Assembly (NCBI GenBank): GCA_037447655.1
Contig: JBBHKE010003048.1
Coordinates: forward strand, 400,036-460,035
Origin: Zygnema cylindricum
Lineage: Eukaryota; Streptophyta; Zygnematophyceae; Zygnematales; Zygnemataceae
DNA length: 60,000 bases
Direction of reading: 5' to 3'
Under the pieces are notes generated by a model that was not told the DNA's origin, made no database searches, and saw only the letters and a program-made list of their open reading frames with translations. Positions within the stretch are counted from its first letter, which is position 1. Every line of letters begins with the position of its first letter. The translations under genes and the position numbers were made by a program. This document shows positions 35,422 to 46,646 of the stretch, one piece after another.

Positions 35422-35494
35422 CTCCGTTGCCGGGATTTGAACCCGGGTCGCTCGGGTGAGAGCCGAGTATCCTAACCGACTAGACTACAACGGA
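35422..35494 (-). tRNA. tRNA-Glu (anticodon CTC)
   Basis: The minus strand folds into a complete cloverleaf of 73 nt. The acceptor stem is TCCGTTG / CAACGGA with discriminator G. The anticodon arm is CTCGG-CTCTCAC-CCGAG, giving anticodon CTC. The T arm is CCGGG-TTCAAAT-CCCGG. There is no intron. Internal A and B boxes (TAGTCTAGTCGG, GGTTCAAATCC) are intact. A TTTT terminator follows about 20 nt downstream on the minus strand (35397-35400). Confidence 0.96.
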
Positions 35495-35849
35495 AATGAT
35501 TTCGTTATCAAAATTTACAAATTATTTAATTATGTAATTCACAACCTCTATTGTTTGTTATGAAATTTGCACTTTTTAAAATTTGATACTTGCTCCACCA
35601 TAAATCGGTACGGCTACGTGTTTAAGGGACAAAGAGGCGAAAAAGCAAATGAAAGAACTCAAAGAAGGCTGTGGAAAAATTGCCTATTTTACTATTTTGT
35701 TCCATTTTTGATAATTTTATAATATTTTTCAGGCTGTGTATCGAAAATGCATGCTAAAAAGTGCGAAAAAGGCTCAAAGTATCATGCTTGTAAGTCCGAT
35801 TTTCTGTTGAAATGCACTTCTCGTTACCTTGTACACACCATCCAAGTTA

Positions 35850-36582
35850 GGGCGTGTCCCCATGTGTTCAAGTAAAGGTTTTTTTCCGTCGTTTACACAG
35901 AAAATGGGACTTCCTACTTGAAAATATTACGCCGTACGGAAAATGGGCAAAAACTCCAATACATTTTGCGTCATCTTGGAACTTGAAAGGTACGGCGATT
36001 TGGCAGTATTATCATCGCGACCCACTTCCAGCTCATCTTCACACTTGCACTGAAATCAAATCGCGACCTGCTTCTAATCAAATACTACCCTATTGACGAA
36101 TAGAAAGCCTGGGTTGCACGCGTCAAAAGTTTTCATTTGTTTTTTTGCAGTTGGGAGAATACACGAAAAAAAATTGTTTGTCCGTTTGCTTATGTTGTCC
36201 ACTTGTGGGCGTCTACAAATGTCATTTTGTAGACGTAGGCGATTGCTTATGTCGTTCACGTGTGGGCGTCAACAAATGACAGTTGGCGTCAACATTTGTC
36301 CCAGTATGTCAGGAGCTCTTTGCGGCGTACAAATGTCCGCAGTTTGTTCCGAGATCGTTGGCGTCATGACGCAAAATGTACTTCTCTTTTTTTCTATTTT
36401 ATTGTACGGTTGAAGCTTACGCGGTACGGCTCTAAGTTTTACAGGAAAACGACAGAAAAAAACCCTTACTTATGCACATAGAGACGCACCCTGACATAGG
36501 AACACTTTGAAAAGTACACCGTAAAAATTGCGCTAGAATCCAAAGTAACGTTTCAAAGTTTCGGTTACATGAGAACACGCCT
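35850..36582 (+). mobile_element. PIF/Harbinger-like MITE (733 bp)
   Basis: It is flanked by TTA on both sides (847-849 and 583-585 of the respective kilobases, that is 35847-35849 and 36583-36585). The left end is GGGCGTGTCCCCATGTG; the right end in reverse complement is AGGCGTGTTCTCATGTA. TTA duplications with G-rich TGT termini are characteristic of the PIF/Harbinger (Tourist) group. The centre carries two imperfect repeats of about 57 bp around GTGGGCGTCTACAAATG and GTGGGCGTCAACAAATG (36190-36300). No transposase is seen. A relative lies at 49693-50625. Confidence 0.7.
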
Positions 36583-36591
36583 TTAGTCCTA

Positions 36592-36720
36592 GTTGTTCAA
36601 ATCGCGCGATTTTTCATTTTTTCCAGTTTCTCTGTATTGTACGTGACTTTTGAAAAAATCGCAAAAAAACGCGATGTACTTTCTGTCCGGTAAACAATAT
36701 AATAAAGCTCGTACGATATA
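36592..36720 (-). mobile_element. hAT-like element fragment, copy D
   Basis: TAGTTGTTCAAATCGCGCG is followed by TGACTTTTGAAAAAATCGC and GATGTACTTTCTGTCCGG. These match the terminal arm of copies A-C (orientation as copy B). It begins 7 bp after the TTA duplication of the Harbinger-like element. The opposite terminus was not found. Confidence 0.55.
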
Positions 36721-36929
36721 TGGTTCTGTTTCATACGGCAATTGCTGTTGTTTATCCCGCAAAAATATGTCTCAGATGACGTCCGAAATAATGTCGATCG
36801 GACGGTACAGTACTGTAGATTGACGTATCTGAACAGCGTGAGATAACACTTCGGCAAAGTAAGGCGCTGACTCGGTGTCGAGTTCGACAGGGTGGACACT
36901 ACACTGCCGTACACTGCAGTACACTGTGT

Positions 36930-37115
36930 ATCGCCATTAATATTAGTGTTTCGTCCGCCACTCAAACATTTTTTTTCCGTGTACACTTGTTAGTTGGTTT
37001 GTCAGACGCTTGCGATTTGAAAGGTCAGATTTTCACCTTCCGATTGGCGTGTTACAATCGAAATCGAACATGTGCACGGATAAAAAATGTTTTTAATTGG
37101 CGAAATATATACACT
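36930..37115 (+). mobile_element. Family K MITE, upstream copy 1
   Basis: The ends are ATTAATATTAGTGTTTCG...CCGCCACTCAAACATTTTTT and, inverted, AAAAAATGTTTTTAATTGGCG...ACACTAATAG. CCGTGTACAC and GTGCACGG pair inside. The layout is the same as in the copy in GTG intron 6. No coding capacity. Confidence 0.55.
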
Positions 37116-37139
37116 AATAGAGATGTCCTGGACTGTATA

Positions 37140-37355
37140 GCACACAGGGTATCTCTATTAGCGCTGATTCACCACTTAAAAGCATATTTTCTCCGTGCAC
37201 ACAGGTCCGGAATCTAATTGGAGGCGCATATCCGGAAGCTGAAAACATTGCCTTTTAGGCTTTAACCGTCGGATAAACATCCCGACATGTGTGCACGGGG
37301 AAAAGCTAATTTTAGTCGAAAAAAACATTAACACTGCGATACACGGTACAACGGA
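37140..37355 (+). mobile_element. Family K MITE, upstream copy 2
   Basis: The left end is TCTCTATTAGCG...CACTTAAAAGCATATTTTC...CGTGCACACAGG. The right end carries the inverted words CCGACATGTGTGCACGG, GAAAAGCTAATTTTAG and AACATTAACACTGCGATA. It lies in tandem with copy 1 and ends about 180 bp upstream of the PDI start codon. Confidence 0.55.
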
Positions 37356-37537
37356 AGGCCGTGATCGAGAAGTACGTCACCGTAGTACGGTATTGGGAAA
37401 TCGCCATGAATCCACCATGAAGCCACCGGCACTTTCAGGCTACATTAATGTAGCGTCGTGCACGAGGCCTTCAATTCTTCCTAAATCATTTTTTGTATTT
37501 CCTTCTGTCTTTTGTTCAAGTGCTGCGCCGAAAGGAA
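37356..37537 (+). promoter_or_regulatory. PDI 5' flank / 5' UTR
   Basis: Only about 180 bp separate the tandem MITE pair from the ATG at 37538. The PDI core promoter must therefore lie within this stretch or within the MITE itself. No confident ER-stress element is visible by eye. Confidence 0.3.
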
Positions 37538-40500
37538 ATGGGAAAGTTAAGGCATCCGCTTCTTCTTCTTCTCGGCCTGCTGCTGTTCGTGGAGGCGACT
37601 GCTTTGGTCGCTCGTGCGTCGGAGTTGCAATATGAAGAAGAGGAAGACTTTGACCCTTCCGGTGATGATGGAGATGTCATCGAAGAAGATGGAGAAGATG
37701 ACGAAATTGGAGGAGAAGAAGAGGACGTAACTGATGAAGATGCGTTGTATGACGACGAGGAAGAGGAAGAAGACGAGGAGGTCTCCTCAGGAACTCCTGA
37801 AAACGATGGCGATGTAATATCCCTGACAACTTCTACATTCCAAAAAACTATTGACAGCACAGATGTGGTCATGGTGGAGTTTTATGCTCCATGGTGCGGC
37901 CACTGTAAGTCATTGGCGCCAGAATACAGGGCCGCAGCAGAAATACTGAAGGCTGACAATGTGACACTTGCAAAGATCGATGGTAGCGAAGAGACTTCTA
38001 TAGCTGAAAAGTATGAAGTGGAGGGCTTTCCAACAATTTTTCTTTTCCAGAAAGGCGTTCACAAACAATACGCTGGAGGAAGAACTAGGTGTGTGGTTTT
38101 TTCCTTGTCCTTTGGTTCAGGAGCATGGGGAAATTGCAGGTGATTAAAGCCGAAATTCAAATGTTATTTTCGGATTTAGTAAATTGGTGATGGAAGAAAG
38201 GTACTATGCATGTCCTTGTTCGTAATACTGGAGGATTTTCATGTAGGGTTCGGTCTGAATTTTGCTACTTCCTCAAGGCTACACCTTTACATATCTGTTC
38301 TGGCTGTCTTGTTGTTATGATTACAGCGCAGACATAGTCGAATGGGTACAAAAGAGAATTGGTCCTCCTGCTCTTTCACTTACTGAGCAGAGTGAGGCGG
38401 AGAAAATCATTGCTGCGAAGAAGGTGATCGGCATTGGTTACTTCAGCAAGTTTGAGGTGAGTTTTTGACCCTCACAAGGAAGTTAACAGAATTTGTAAAG
38501 TTTGAAGGGTGTTGCCGAAGTGGATGATGTTTAATTTTCCAAGTCTGAGTTTTCTCAAATTGGTCTGGCTATTCTGATTATCAAGTAGGTGCAAGTTGCT
38601 TGGATTGTCAATACAATAAATGATATCGATTTCCGCAGGCTTCAGCTTGTCGGTACTTTTGCGTGTGAAGTTGATGGTTGAAGCATGAAAAAGTTTGCAG
38701 GGGACAGAATATGAGGAGTTCCAGTCAGTGGCAAAGATAGAGGACGACGTCTTCTTTGTTCAAACAACGGATGCTGGGATCGCGAAATTGTTCTTTTTAG
38801 AGAGTGGTCCGCCAGCGATTGCATTGGTCAAGGAGCAGGAAGAAAAATTCTCTAAATTTGGTATGTCTATTTCACGGTTGAAAGCCAAATGCTATGTTCC
38901 GGCTAGTTTGTTGTTTTTCATTGTTAGGCACATCTTTAACAGAGAGGAATCTGCTCAAGACATGGCCTACGTCTAACTCCGTAGCTGATATGCGTAATGT
39001 TTGAGTATATATACTAATGCTGAAACTGCCTTGTTCCACTGCTTTAGTTTTGGCGAGTCAAACATTGCTTTCACAGGCCATATTGTGGAGGGAATGCTGG
39101 CCATGTGATTTTTTTCTTAATCATGGAGTCAGCATCAGTTAGATCAGCTCTTATGCAAGATGTTTTCCGCGCTTCATCAGAATGGTCTCAAGTAATGTCA
39201 TGGAACAACACAAAGTAAATGTAGAAAAATCACTTGCCTTCCCGAACTTATTCTTAAACCATGTATGAAGGTGTCAAATTTCTGGTAGGTTTATTTATTT
39301 TAATTTATTTTAGGAAGTCATTCGTTCGTGTGATGCTTTTGTTTCTTAAACATTATCCTTGTCATCCTCCTCCTTTCTGATTGTTTCTGTCCTACCATGA
39401 CTTTTCTTTGAACATTTTAAAACTAGCATTTTGAAATCTAAAACCAACTTTTTGATCATCACTTTAGTTGTTTTACCAAGATTCAGGTTATTGCATCGGC
39501 ACTCTTTCTGTAGTCACAAAATAGTGCAAGGAAAATCTAGTAGTTTCCACCACAGGGCTTCATGTTATGCAGGTATAAGTTTCCTTGTGGAGAGAAGCAT
39601 GTTCCTTTTTCCAGCCATTCTTGTTCACAGTCACTAGGAGGTGTTAATTTTGGAATCTTTCATTTCGAGATCTCTCTCTCTCTCTATCGGGGGAACAAGA
39701 TTTTATCTTTCATAGGAGTTTGACCAAGCATACAGTGTAGCGATTATTTGCAATTTTATCATCAGCATTCCTTGTTTGTTGCTATTTTTTGTTTGTGCTT
39801 GATCAGTCATCTTGTCAAATGGATTTTTTTAAGGCAATCAGTTCTCATATCGCACCTGACTTGTAAGCTTCAGATTCCACTTCAAGAAGAAGCAGTGTCA
39901 TCACTATTTTTTCTTTGTGTTATATTTTTGCTTCATGTTCCTTTGAAAAATGTATACTGTGCATGGAACAAGCTGTCTACTTTGGAAAAGTAATTCTCTG
40001 AGATCTGCATCTTGTATTCTCTGAGATGAACAAGAGTTGCCATCAGCGCTCCACAATAATCTGGAGTCGAGATAACTTGGAAAGTATCAATGCTGGCTGG
40101 CTATCTCACCTTCCTTGCAATCTCATGTGAAAGAATTGTTTTTTGGAGACGGGCTAATGACGGTGATGCTTGTTCATGCAGAGGGACAGTTTGTTCATGA
40201 AGAGATTGCAACATTTTTTAGAATAAATAAGCTTCCACTGGTCATCACATTCAGCCCAGAGACGTCAACACAGATTTTCGGTAAAGGAGTAAAGAAGCAG
40301 GTTCATTCTCAACCAATCTTCCCCATCAACTGTTTTAAAGCTGGGAATCCAATGCTTCTAACAGAGCATTGCCTTGCTGCTACACTATGGTCAGTCCTGA
40401 GATAATAAGTGTGTTGTGCAGAAATTTGTTTTTTGACTTTTTCATACCTTTCTAAAAAAAAAAAATCTTTTGAAAAACTACCCTAGAGGGATTGTCATCC

Positions 40501-43340
40501 GTAATTGAATGGCCATTGCTACTTCAGATGCTCATGCGGGTCTTTCTGTGTCCTCGTTTTTCTGTTGTAAATCCATGTGGAACTGATGTCATTCGTTATC
40601 CTTTTCATTTCTAGCCAGGGTGCTTCATCTGAGATAACACTTGAACATGTGTTAGATTTACCCAAAGGCACTCTTAAAGGCACTCTGTAACAACAACATA
40701 CGAGGCCATGCTGTAACTTTCATTCTTATTTTTTGCTGCTCTTTTTCATTCTCCTTCCTTTTTTGAGATGGATAATCTGTTGGAACCTTGTAGTGTTGAC
40801 TGTGAAAGTGGGTGGTTTGCAGTTGCTGCTCTTTGCGAATACGGAGGCTTATGACGATTTGTATCCTTCATACCTAAAAGCTGCTCAAATTTACAGAGGG
40901 GTAGGCTCCAGTCCCATTGGAAGTGACCTCTTTTTGCTGTTTACCCCTTCAAAGTATACTGTTGTTAGCTTCAGAATTGCCACATAGTCAAACCTAATCT
41001 TGGTTTTTGGAAATAAAGAAATCCTTTGTTGGCGGGAGAGTTGGAACAGCTACTTTTTGTACATATCAACTCCAGTGACAGTTCGTCCTCATCTTCTATT
41101 TTGGAGTTTTTTGGTGTTAAAGCGGATGTTCCCACCGTGAGTGTATTGCAAACCTTTTGCCCAGGCATGTCTTCCCGTCAATTCTTGTTGTCACAAGTAT
41201 AGATTCTTGCAACTTGTAGTGACTCACCTGTCATTTAGTTGAATTCATCTCCATTTGAGCTTCATAGAGATGGGAGATACATTAAGATAAAAATGAAAAA
41301 ACTATCTTTCTTTTTGAAGATTTTCTGGGTCTACTCCACAAAAAAGTAAAGTTCTTTCTTTTTATGCATAATGAAATCAGTTAATGTAGTTATTTTACGT
41401 AATAAAACTCACTCATTAAAAAATTTCCTAAAACGTTGACGCTTTACGTTTGTATGTGAGTTCTTGCAGATTATGGGCTACGAATCAGAGGATGATGGAA
41501 AAAAATTCATGCTGGAGCTGCCCCTCACAGAGGAGAATATCCAGGTGTCATGATACTCTTTACATATACTGTGGGGTTTGGGCCTCTGACGCAAACTTGA
41601 GCATATTATTATCAGCCATAGATTAAAGTTGGCCATTCTGAAAGTCACCTCCTTGTGGTATTGTCACAGAATTTTGCCAAGGACTTTGAGGACGACAAGG
41701 TGGAACCATACTTGAAGTCTGACCCTCCTCCAGAATCGGTGAGATTCTCCTCTAATATTATCTAAATGCTATTTAGAGGTAAGTCATAGCGATGACTGTA
41801 ACTGCACAGCCTTATTATGAATTCTTTAACGTTTATATGTAGTGGTCTTGTGCCAGAAGGTGTGCAATTGGACATGATTGCTTTTGGGCTGTTGCCTTTT
41901 ACTTTTGTCTTTTTTTTTGTTTAAGATTTTTGTTTTTAACGAGTGTTGAATTTGTTTATGAATGTGTTTGAGAGCAGAACGATGGAGATGTTAAGATTGT
42001 GGTGGGCAAAACGGTTGCGGAAATTGTCCTTGATGAATCAAAAGATGTATTCCTTGAGGTACGATTTGCGTCCACCTCTCTCATCTTCTTCCTGCTGGCA
42101 AGATGTGGATCTGTGAAGTTGATCTAGACGTCTTCTTTTTCAGTTGCTAGTGAAACAGTTTTTGCAGATACAAAAGCTTTATCGTTTTGAAGAGCCGATA
42201 ACAGCTGGGAAAGTGAGCGTAATCAACCTCTGAACAGTATTTTGCATGCTTGTTTTGCCACTGAGGGTTATTACCTGTGGCTGAAAGTTTGTTCTTCTAA
42301 ACATGTATAATGTTTTTTGTACCTTGTATATATTGTTTTGGTCTGGCAGGTTTATGCTCCCTGGTGTGGCCACTGCAAATCCTTTGCTCCCACTTATGAA
42401 AAACTTGGCAAGCGCTTCAGCAGTGTGGACAGTGTCGTGATCGCCAAAATGGATGGAACGACAAATGAGCATCCAAGTGTGCATGTGGGTACAGCTGGCG
42501 TTTTTTCTAAGAATTTATATGACAGATGGGTAGTCCTTGGGGACATCTGTGCAGGACATTCATTTGGCAGGCAGTCGATCAGTGCTACCTCCCCCTCTCT
42601 CCCTCCCTCCCTCCCTCTCTCCCTCCCTCCCTCTCTCCTCTCCCTCTCTCTCCCCCTCTCTCCCCCTCTCTCCCTCTCTCCCCCTCTCCCTCTCTCTCTC
42701 CCTCTCTCTCTTCTCTCTCTCTCTCTCTCTCTCCCCTCTGTCCCTCTTTTTCTCCCCCAGGCAATGTAGTCGTGACAGGATGGGAGCTGAAGTAGTAATG
42801 ATATTTTCACTGTTTGTGGCGCAGGTTGAAGGATATCCCACTCTTCTCTTCTTTCCTGCTGGAGACAAGTCTCAACCTGTAAGTGTCAGATTATTGACGT
42901 GCTTCCACTTTAAAACTGGTGATGGTACGGGAATGATGATATGCTTTTATCTTAACCAACAGACCAACTGATTCACAGGTCTTGTTCCCTTTTGTATGGA
43001 TTGGCACATATTTATTTGAGCTATGTCCCTGATGTTGAGGTTATCATTAGTATATGACAGATTTGTCTCTGGTGAGAAGGTTTTATTATAATATTGCAGA
43101 TAATTATAGAAGTTTGTCGCTGACGTGGTTGTTATTTTTATATGGCAGATAATTGTTCAAAAGTTCCGTACTCTCAAGGCACTCACCAAGTTCCTAAAGA
43201 CGAACTGTAAAATCCCCTTTACTTTGCCTCGGAAAGGTGAACTCGCAAAGGATCCACTACCAGAAGAGGTTGCAGAGGAGAGGGAACTTCAAGAAGGGGA
43301 AACGGCAGTGGAAGACTCGCCTTCTAAAGATGAATTGTGA
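37538..43340 (+). CDS. Protein disulfide isomerase, PDIL1-3/1-4 type
   Basis: An ER-lumen enzyme that forms and rearranges disulfides in secretory proteins. I read twelve exons: 37538-38088, 38327-38456, 38701-38860, 40182-40300, 40823-40900, 41050-41136, 41470-41544, 41670-41738, 41978-42058, 42350-42484, 42825-42878 and 43149-43340. They give about 576 aa (exon 6 could start at 41041, adding LEQ). The order is signal peptide (1 to about 28), a strongly acidic segment (about 32-92), thioredoxin domain a with CGHC at 120-123, redox-inactive b and b' domains, domain a' with CGHC at about 456-459, an acidic tail and a C-terminal KDEL. The acidic N-terminal extension is typical of plant PDIL1-3/1-4. 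The ATG at 37538 is chosen because it opens the signal peptide [17 protein letters not shown] pyrimidine tract fills intron 10. A family K MITE pair lies just upstream. Confidence 0.94.
42588..42758 (+). repeat. Polypyrimidine (CCCTCT)n tract in PDI intron 10
   Basis: About 170 bases are almost purely C and T, mostly CTCT, CCCTCC and CTCTCTCT. The tract lies between PDI exons 10 and 11. It ends in CCCCCAG|GCAATGTAG, which looks like a perfect but apparently unused 3' splice site 63 nt before the inferred one at 42824. Confidence 0.9.
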
Positions 43341-44540
43341 GCGCTGAAGCTCGACTGTATCAGTCACGAACTATTGCAGGTCAGAATACCTGATGAAAAT
43401 TCCTCTCGCAGAAAAGACAAAAGGCGTTACCAATCTGGAGATTCATGGACAGGCACAGGTTGGATAGCAGGCTAGTTCTGAGAAATTGGTTTTTTTACAA
43501 AAAACCTTACGAAACACGTGATCGGGGATATGAATGAGTGGAAGTGGTTGGGAAAAATGGCAATCGGTGAAGGGCAAGAAGTTTGGCATTATCGAATTGA
43601 TGGAACGGCCCGGTCTATTATTCTTTTGGGCTGTACTCTCACACTCTGACAGGCAAGGCTTTCTTATCTTTTGAGAACAACAACATGATGACTAGAGAAG
43701 TTTGGTATATTTCTAAGCGACTAGGTCATTGTGTGTAAACTACGGTAGGTTTTGGTATGGAGGATCAGTGATGTTCGTATTTTTTAACTTAATGGTTATT
43801 GCAAATTGTCATAATTATTGTTGTTCATGCAAGTGCTCTGTTGAGTGTAATATTTGGTTTGTGCGTCAATTGATTGACTATCCCACACCTTTCCAATATG
43901 CTGTGATTTATATGGTTAAATAACTGTATTCTTTTGGGGAATGTCATCTTTTGGAGAAGATATTTCGAGTCTTTTTGCACAGGAATCTAAACATGCCAAT
44001 ATTTCTCGATTTTTATCACCTTTCAAAGTGATGTTTCAGTGGATACTTTACTATGGATACATTCTGTATGGTATGGAATTTATGCAACGTGCAAAGCTGG
44101 TTTGGTTCAGGAAATTTTTTTACCGGGAAGTTACAGAAGCCTATGGATGTTTAACTCATAACTGTCACTGATGAGCTTTTGTTACTGTATTATTCAGTTT
44201 TTCACAATCATTTAGAACAAATTTTATTTAAAAAATGCAATTAAAACCTGTAAAGTGAAAAAAATTGAGGCCTGACTCTATGTTAAATGCAATACCAAGG
44301 TTGAATGACAAGAAAGTAAGAGCAGATGAAACAGTTGATCTGTATACAAAGTGATCACAATCGACCCAACAAGCCTTGCTAATCAAAAGTGACACATGGA
44401 GGTTGAGAAAGGGAGGAGGGCTATGCTCCGTCCATTGGTGCGCATCTTAACACCGTAATAACTGACGAAATAAAGTACAAGAAAGAGAAACTGATTTCTC
44501 GTAAGTTTTTCTACTTCCATCTGGTCAAGCCAAGAAAGGA
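43341..44540. other. PDI 3' flank
   Basis: This contains the presumed PDI 3' UTR and AT-rich intergenic sequence. Short frames (43729-44171) have no recognisable features. Confidence 0.4.
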
Positions 44541-44553
44541 ATGCATGGACGAA

Positions 44554-44576
44554 GGGAAGGGAAGGGAAGGGAAGGG
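44554..44576 (+). repeat. (GGGAA)n array, candidate G-quadruplex
   Basis: Five runs of GGG are separated by AA (44554, 44559, 44564, 44569, 44574). This meets the usual four-run, short-loop G-quadruplex pattern. It lies between the convergent PDI and TIC21 genes. Confidence 0.85.
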
Positions 44577-44679
44577 AAGCGAAGGTTGGTAATGTCAACC
44601 TCACTAAATGATGTGGCCTTATATGATAAAGGTAGCAGATTACACAATTACCACTTGTGAAAGCTCTTGTCTCCTAGGT

Positions 44680-44912
44680 GGCTTCGCTCTTTTGATGAGA
44701 TGTTTCCCACACCATTTCTCCTCCCTTGCCCCCACTTCCCCTCCCACCCCAACTTTTGTCTCATCTCTTTCCGCCTTTGATGATCGCCTCATGGATATCC
44801 TCCACATTATTTTATTTTATTTTGGGTACTGGGGCTATGGCCCGCATTTAGGCTTCTCTTCTCCTCTGTAAAAAAAAAAAAAAAAAAAAAAAAAAATAAA
44901 AAAAAAAAAAAG

Positions 44913-44943
<31 letters not shown>
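44680..44943 (+). mobile_element. Candidate retroposon 3' end with a 74-bp poly-A tail
   Basis: A tract of 74 bases of A with one T (44897) and one G (44912) begins at 44870. It directly follows TGGGTACTGGGGCTATGGCC and a pyrimidine-rich stretch, a layout typical of the 3' end of a LINE- or SINE-like insertion. No reverse transcriptase is seen upstream, and I could not define a target duplication, so this remains a candidate. Confidence 0.45.
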
Positions 44944-44946
<3 letters not shown>

Positions 44947-44999
44947 GGTGCTTTTTGTAGCGCTTTGCTTCTGTTGAGGTTTAGTTTGGTAGTGGTTAG

Positions 45000-45200
45000 T
45001 GGTGGGCTTGGTTTCTCTATTTTGTTGTTGCTTTGTGCTCGTTGTTTCTTTCAATGTCTTCGGTTGGAGTGCCACCACACATTTTTTTCATTTTGCGTGC
45101 TTCCCTTTGTGTTCAGCTTTTCAGTTTTGTCTTTACTGTCCCCTTTTTCTTTGTTCCCATGTACTTGGATGGTTTACCCTTCGCTCTCTCCTAATAACGT
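45000..45200 (+). repeat. Dispersed repeat family M, copy 1
   Basis: The sequence ends CAGTTTTGTCTTTACTG...TACTTGGATGGTTTACCCT, matching the tail of the copies at 53150-53345 (plus) and 52030-52190 (minus). A further tail-like word, ATGGTTTACCATCGTGCT, occurs at about 45247-45264. The strand is T- and G-rich with no coding features. Boundaries are approximate. Confidence 0.45.
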
Positions 45201-45279
45201 CTTCCTTCAAAGAATAATTTGGGTGGTAGGAAAGTACAGAAAGCTCATATGGTTTACCATCGTGCTGTTTAACCAAGTT

Positions 45280-46646
45280 AGGGAGGGAAGTACATAAAAG
45301 GTAAAAGAGGTGGTGGTTGAAACACCGGTAGAGCAAAAGTCACCAAGAGGTCAGGAAGGATGGGAAGGTTGTCACATGGGACAAATGAGCTTTAAGCTCA
45401 AAACAAGAATCGAGTCGCAGAACTACTCGAGTCAAGCTGAAATCCTAACCCGCAAATGTCCTTGGATTAAGTAGAGATCTAAAAACTCGGAGGCTAAATT
45501 TTACCGGGCCACCTTTAAGAAAGTTGTAGGCCTGCAACATCCGGTTCACGTGGCCAATAACACATGTGAAAGGAAGAGGCAGAAAATGACGGCAAATAGG
45601 AAGTTTAGAGGACACGGTAATGAACTAGGGCAAATGAACGAATGAAGGTCCACAGAGAGAGCGGCTCTGACAATTGTTGTTTGACCAGAAACTAAACAAC
45701 CAAACCGAAACAGGCTGAATAAGAATCTATATCAATGCTGAAGTTATATTCGTCACTTAAACCAAACTTTCTCCATTTGCAACATGTTCGATTATTATTT
45801 TGTTGTAGCCAATTCTGTCGCCATTTTCGAAAAAACAATCTAATGTGCAAAAGAAAAGTTGATTGGAAGTGGCAACAACAACAGAAATAATGATACAACG
45901 TGTTGCTCCAAGACAAGGTGTAAAATCTAACATTTCAACCCTCCTTGTCTAACTACAAATTCACTTTCCCTCTGTGCTACCTTCTCCTCTAGATCTGCAA
46001 TTTTGCGGACTGGTACTTCTTTTTGCCTTTCCTTTTACACTGCATGCAACATTACAGAGCTAATAAGCAACTTATCACTCCTCAAAATGTTGGGACAAAA
46101 GGTGGCATCCATCAACATAGTAAATTTAATTAAGTATTGATACTTGCAAAGCATGTAGTCGATGATCGACAATCTTAGATGTAACTGAACTTGAAAAACA
46201 ACAAATCAAAGCCCCGAGCCCATTTACGACACTGCAACTCTCCTATAAAAGACAAATTCAGGTGGTCTTGTCTCACAAAACCAACGTGGCAAAAGTATCT
46301 CAATTTTTCCAGTACACTTCATTTTTCCTTTGAGGTTGACAAGGGAATGACATGTCAAAACTTAATCAAAAGACAGAACAAAAGGCCTATAACTTTGTAA
46401 TTGACACACAATTTCTTAAGACTACAAAATCAGCAAGAATCGCAACTGTAAAGTTCAATGTTTCTATGTACCTTCCAAAATGAAAATGACTAATGGCAAA
46501 ATCATTATTTGTTATTTTCTTTCCGAAATATTCTCCTAGGTTGAAGAACCCAGGCCTTTTGGAATACTGTACTTCGTTGAATTTGAATAGAAGGCAGTTG
46601 CTAACTGCCTCAAAGAAAAAGCAAAAAGAACAAAAAGAAAGAAAAC
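45280..46646. other. 3' flank of the TIC21 gene
   Basis: No gene recognised. It presumably contains the TIC21 3' UTR next to 46647. Short frames here (for example 45692-45916) have no recognisable features. Confidence 0.4.

Noticed and set aside
37516-37872. Serine-rich minus-strand frame of 118 residues
   Set aside because: It is antisense to the acidic GAA/GAT codons of PDI exon 1.
42394-42868. Overlapping long frames of SLPPSLS- and GREREREG-type sequence on both strands
   Set aside because: They come from the polypyrimidine tract in PDI intron 10. No start context or homology.
44848-45078. Poly-phenylalanine minus-strand frame
   Set aside because: It is the translation of the poly-A tract at 44870-44943.
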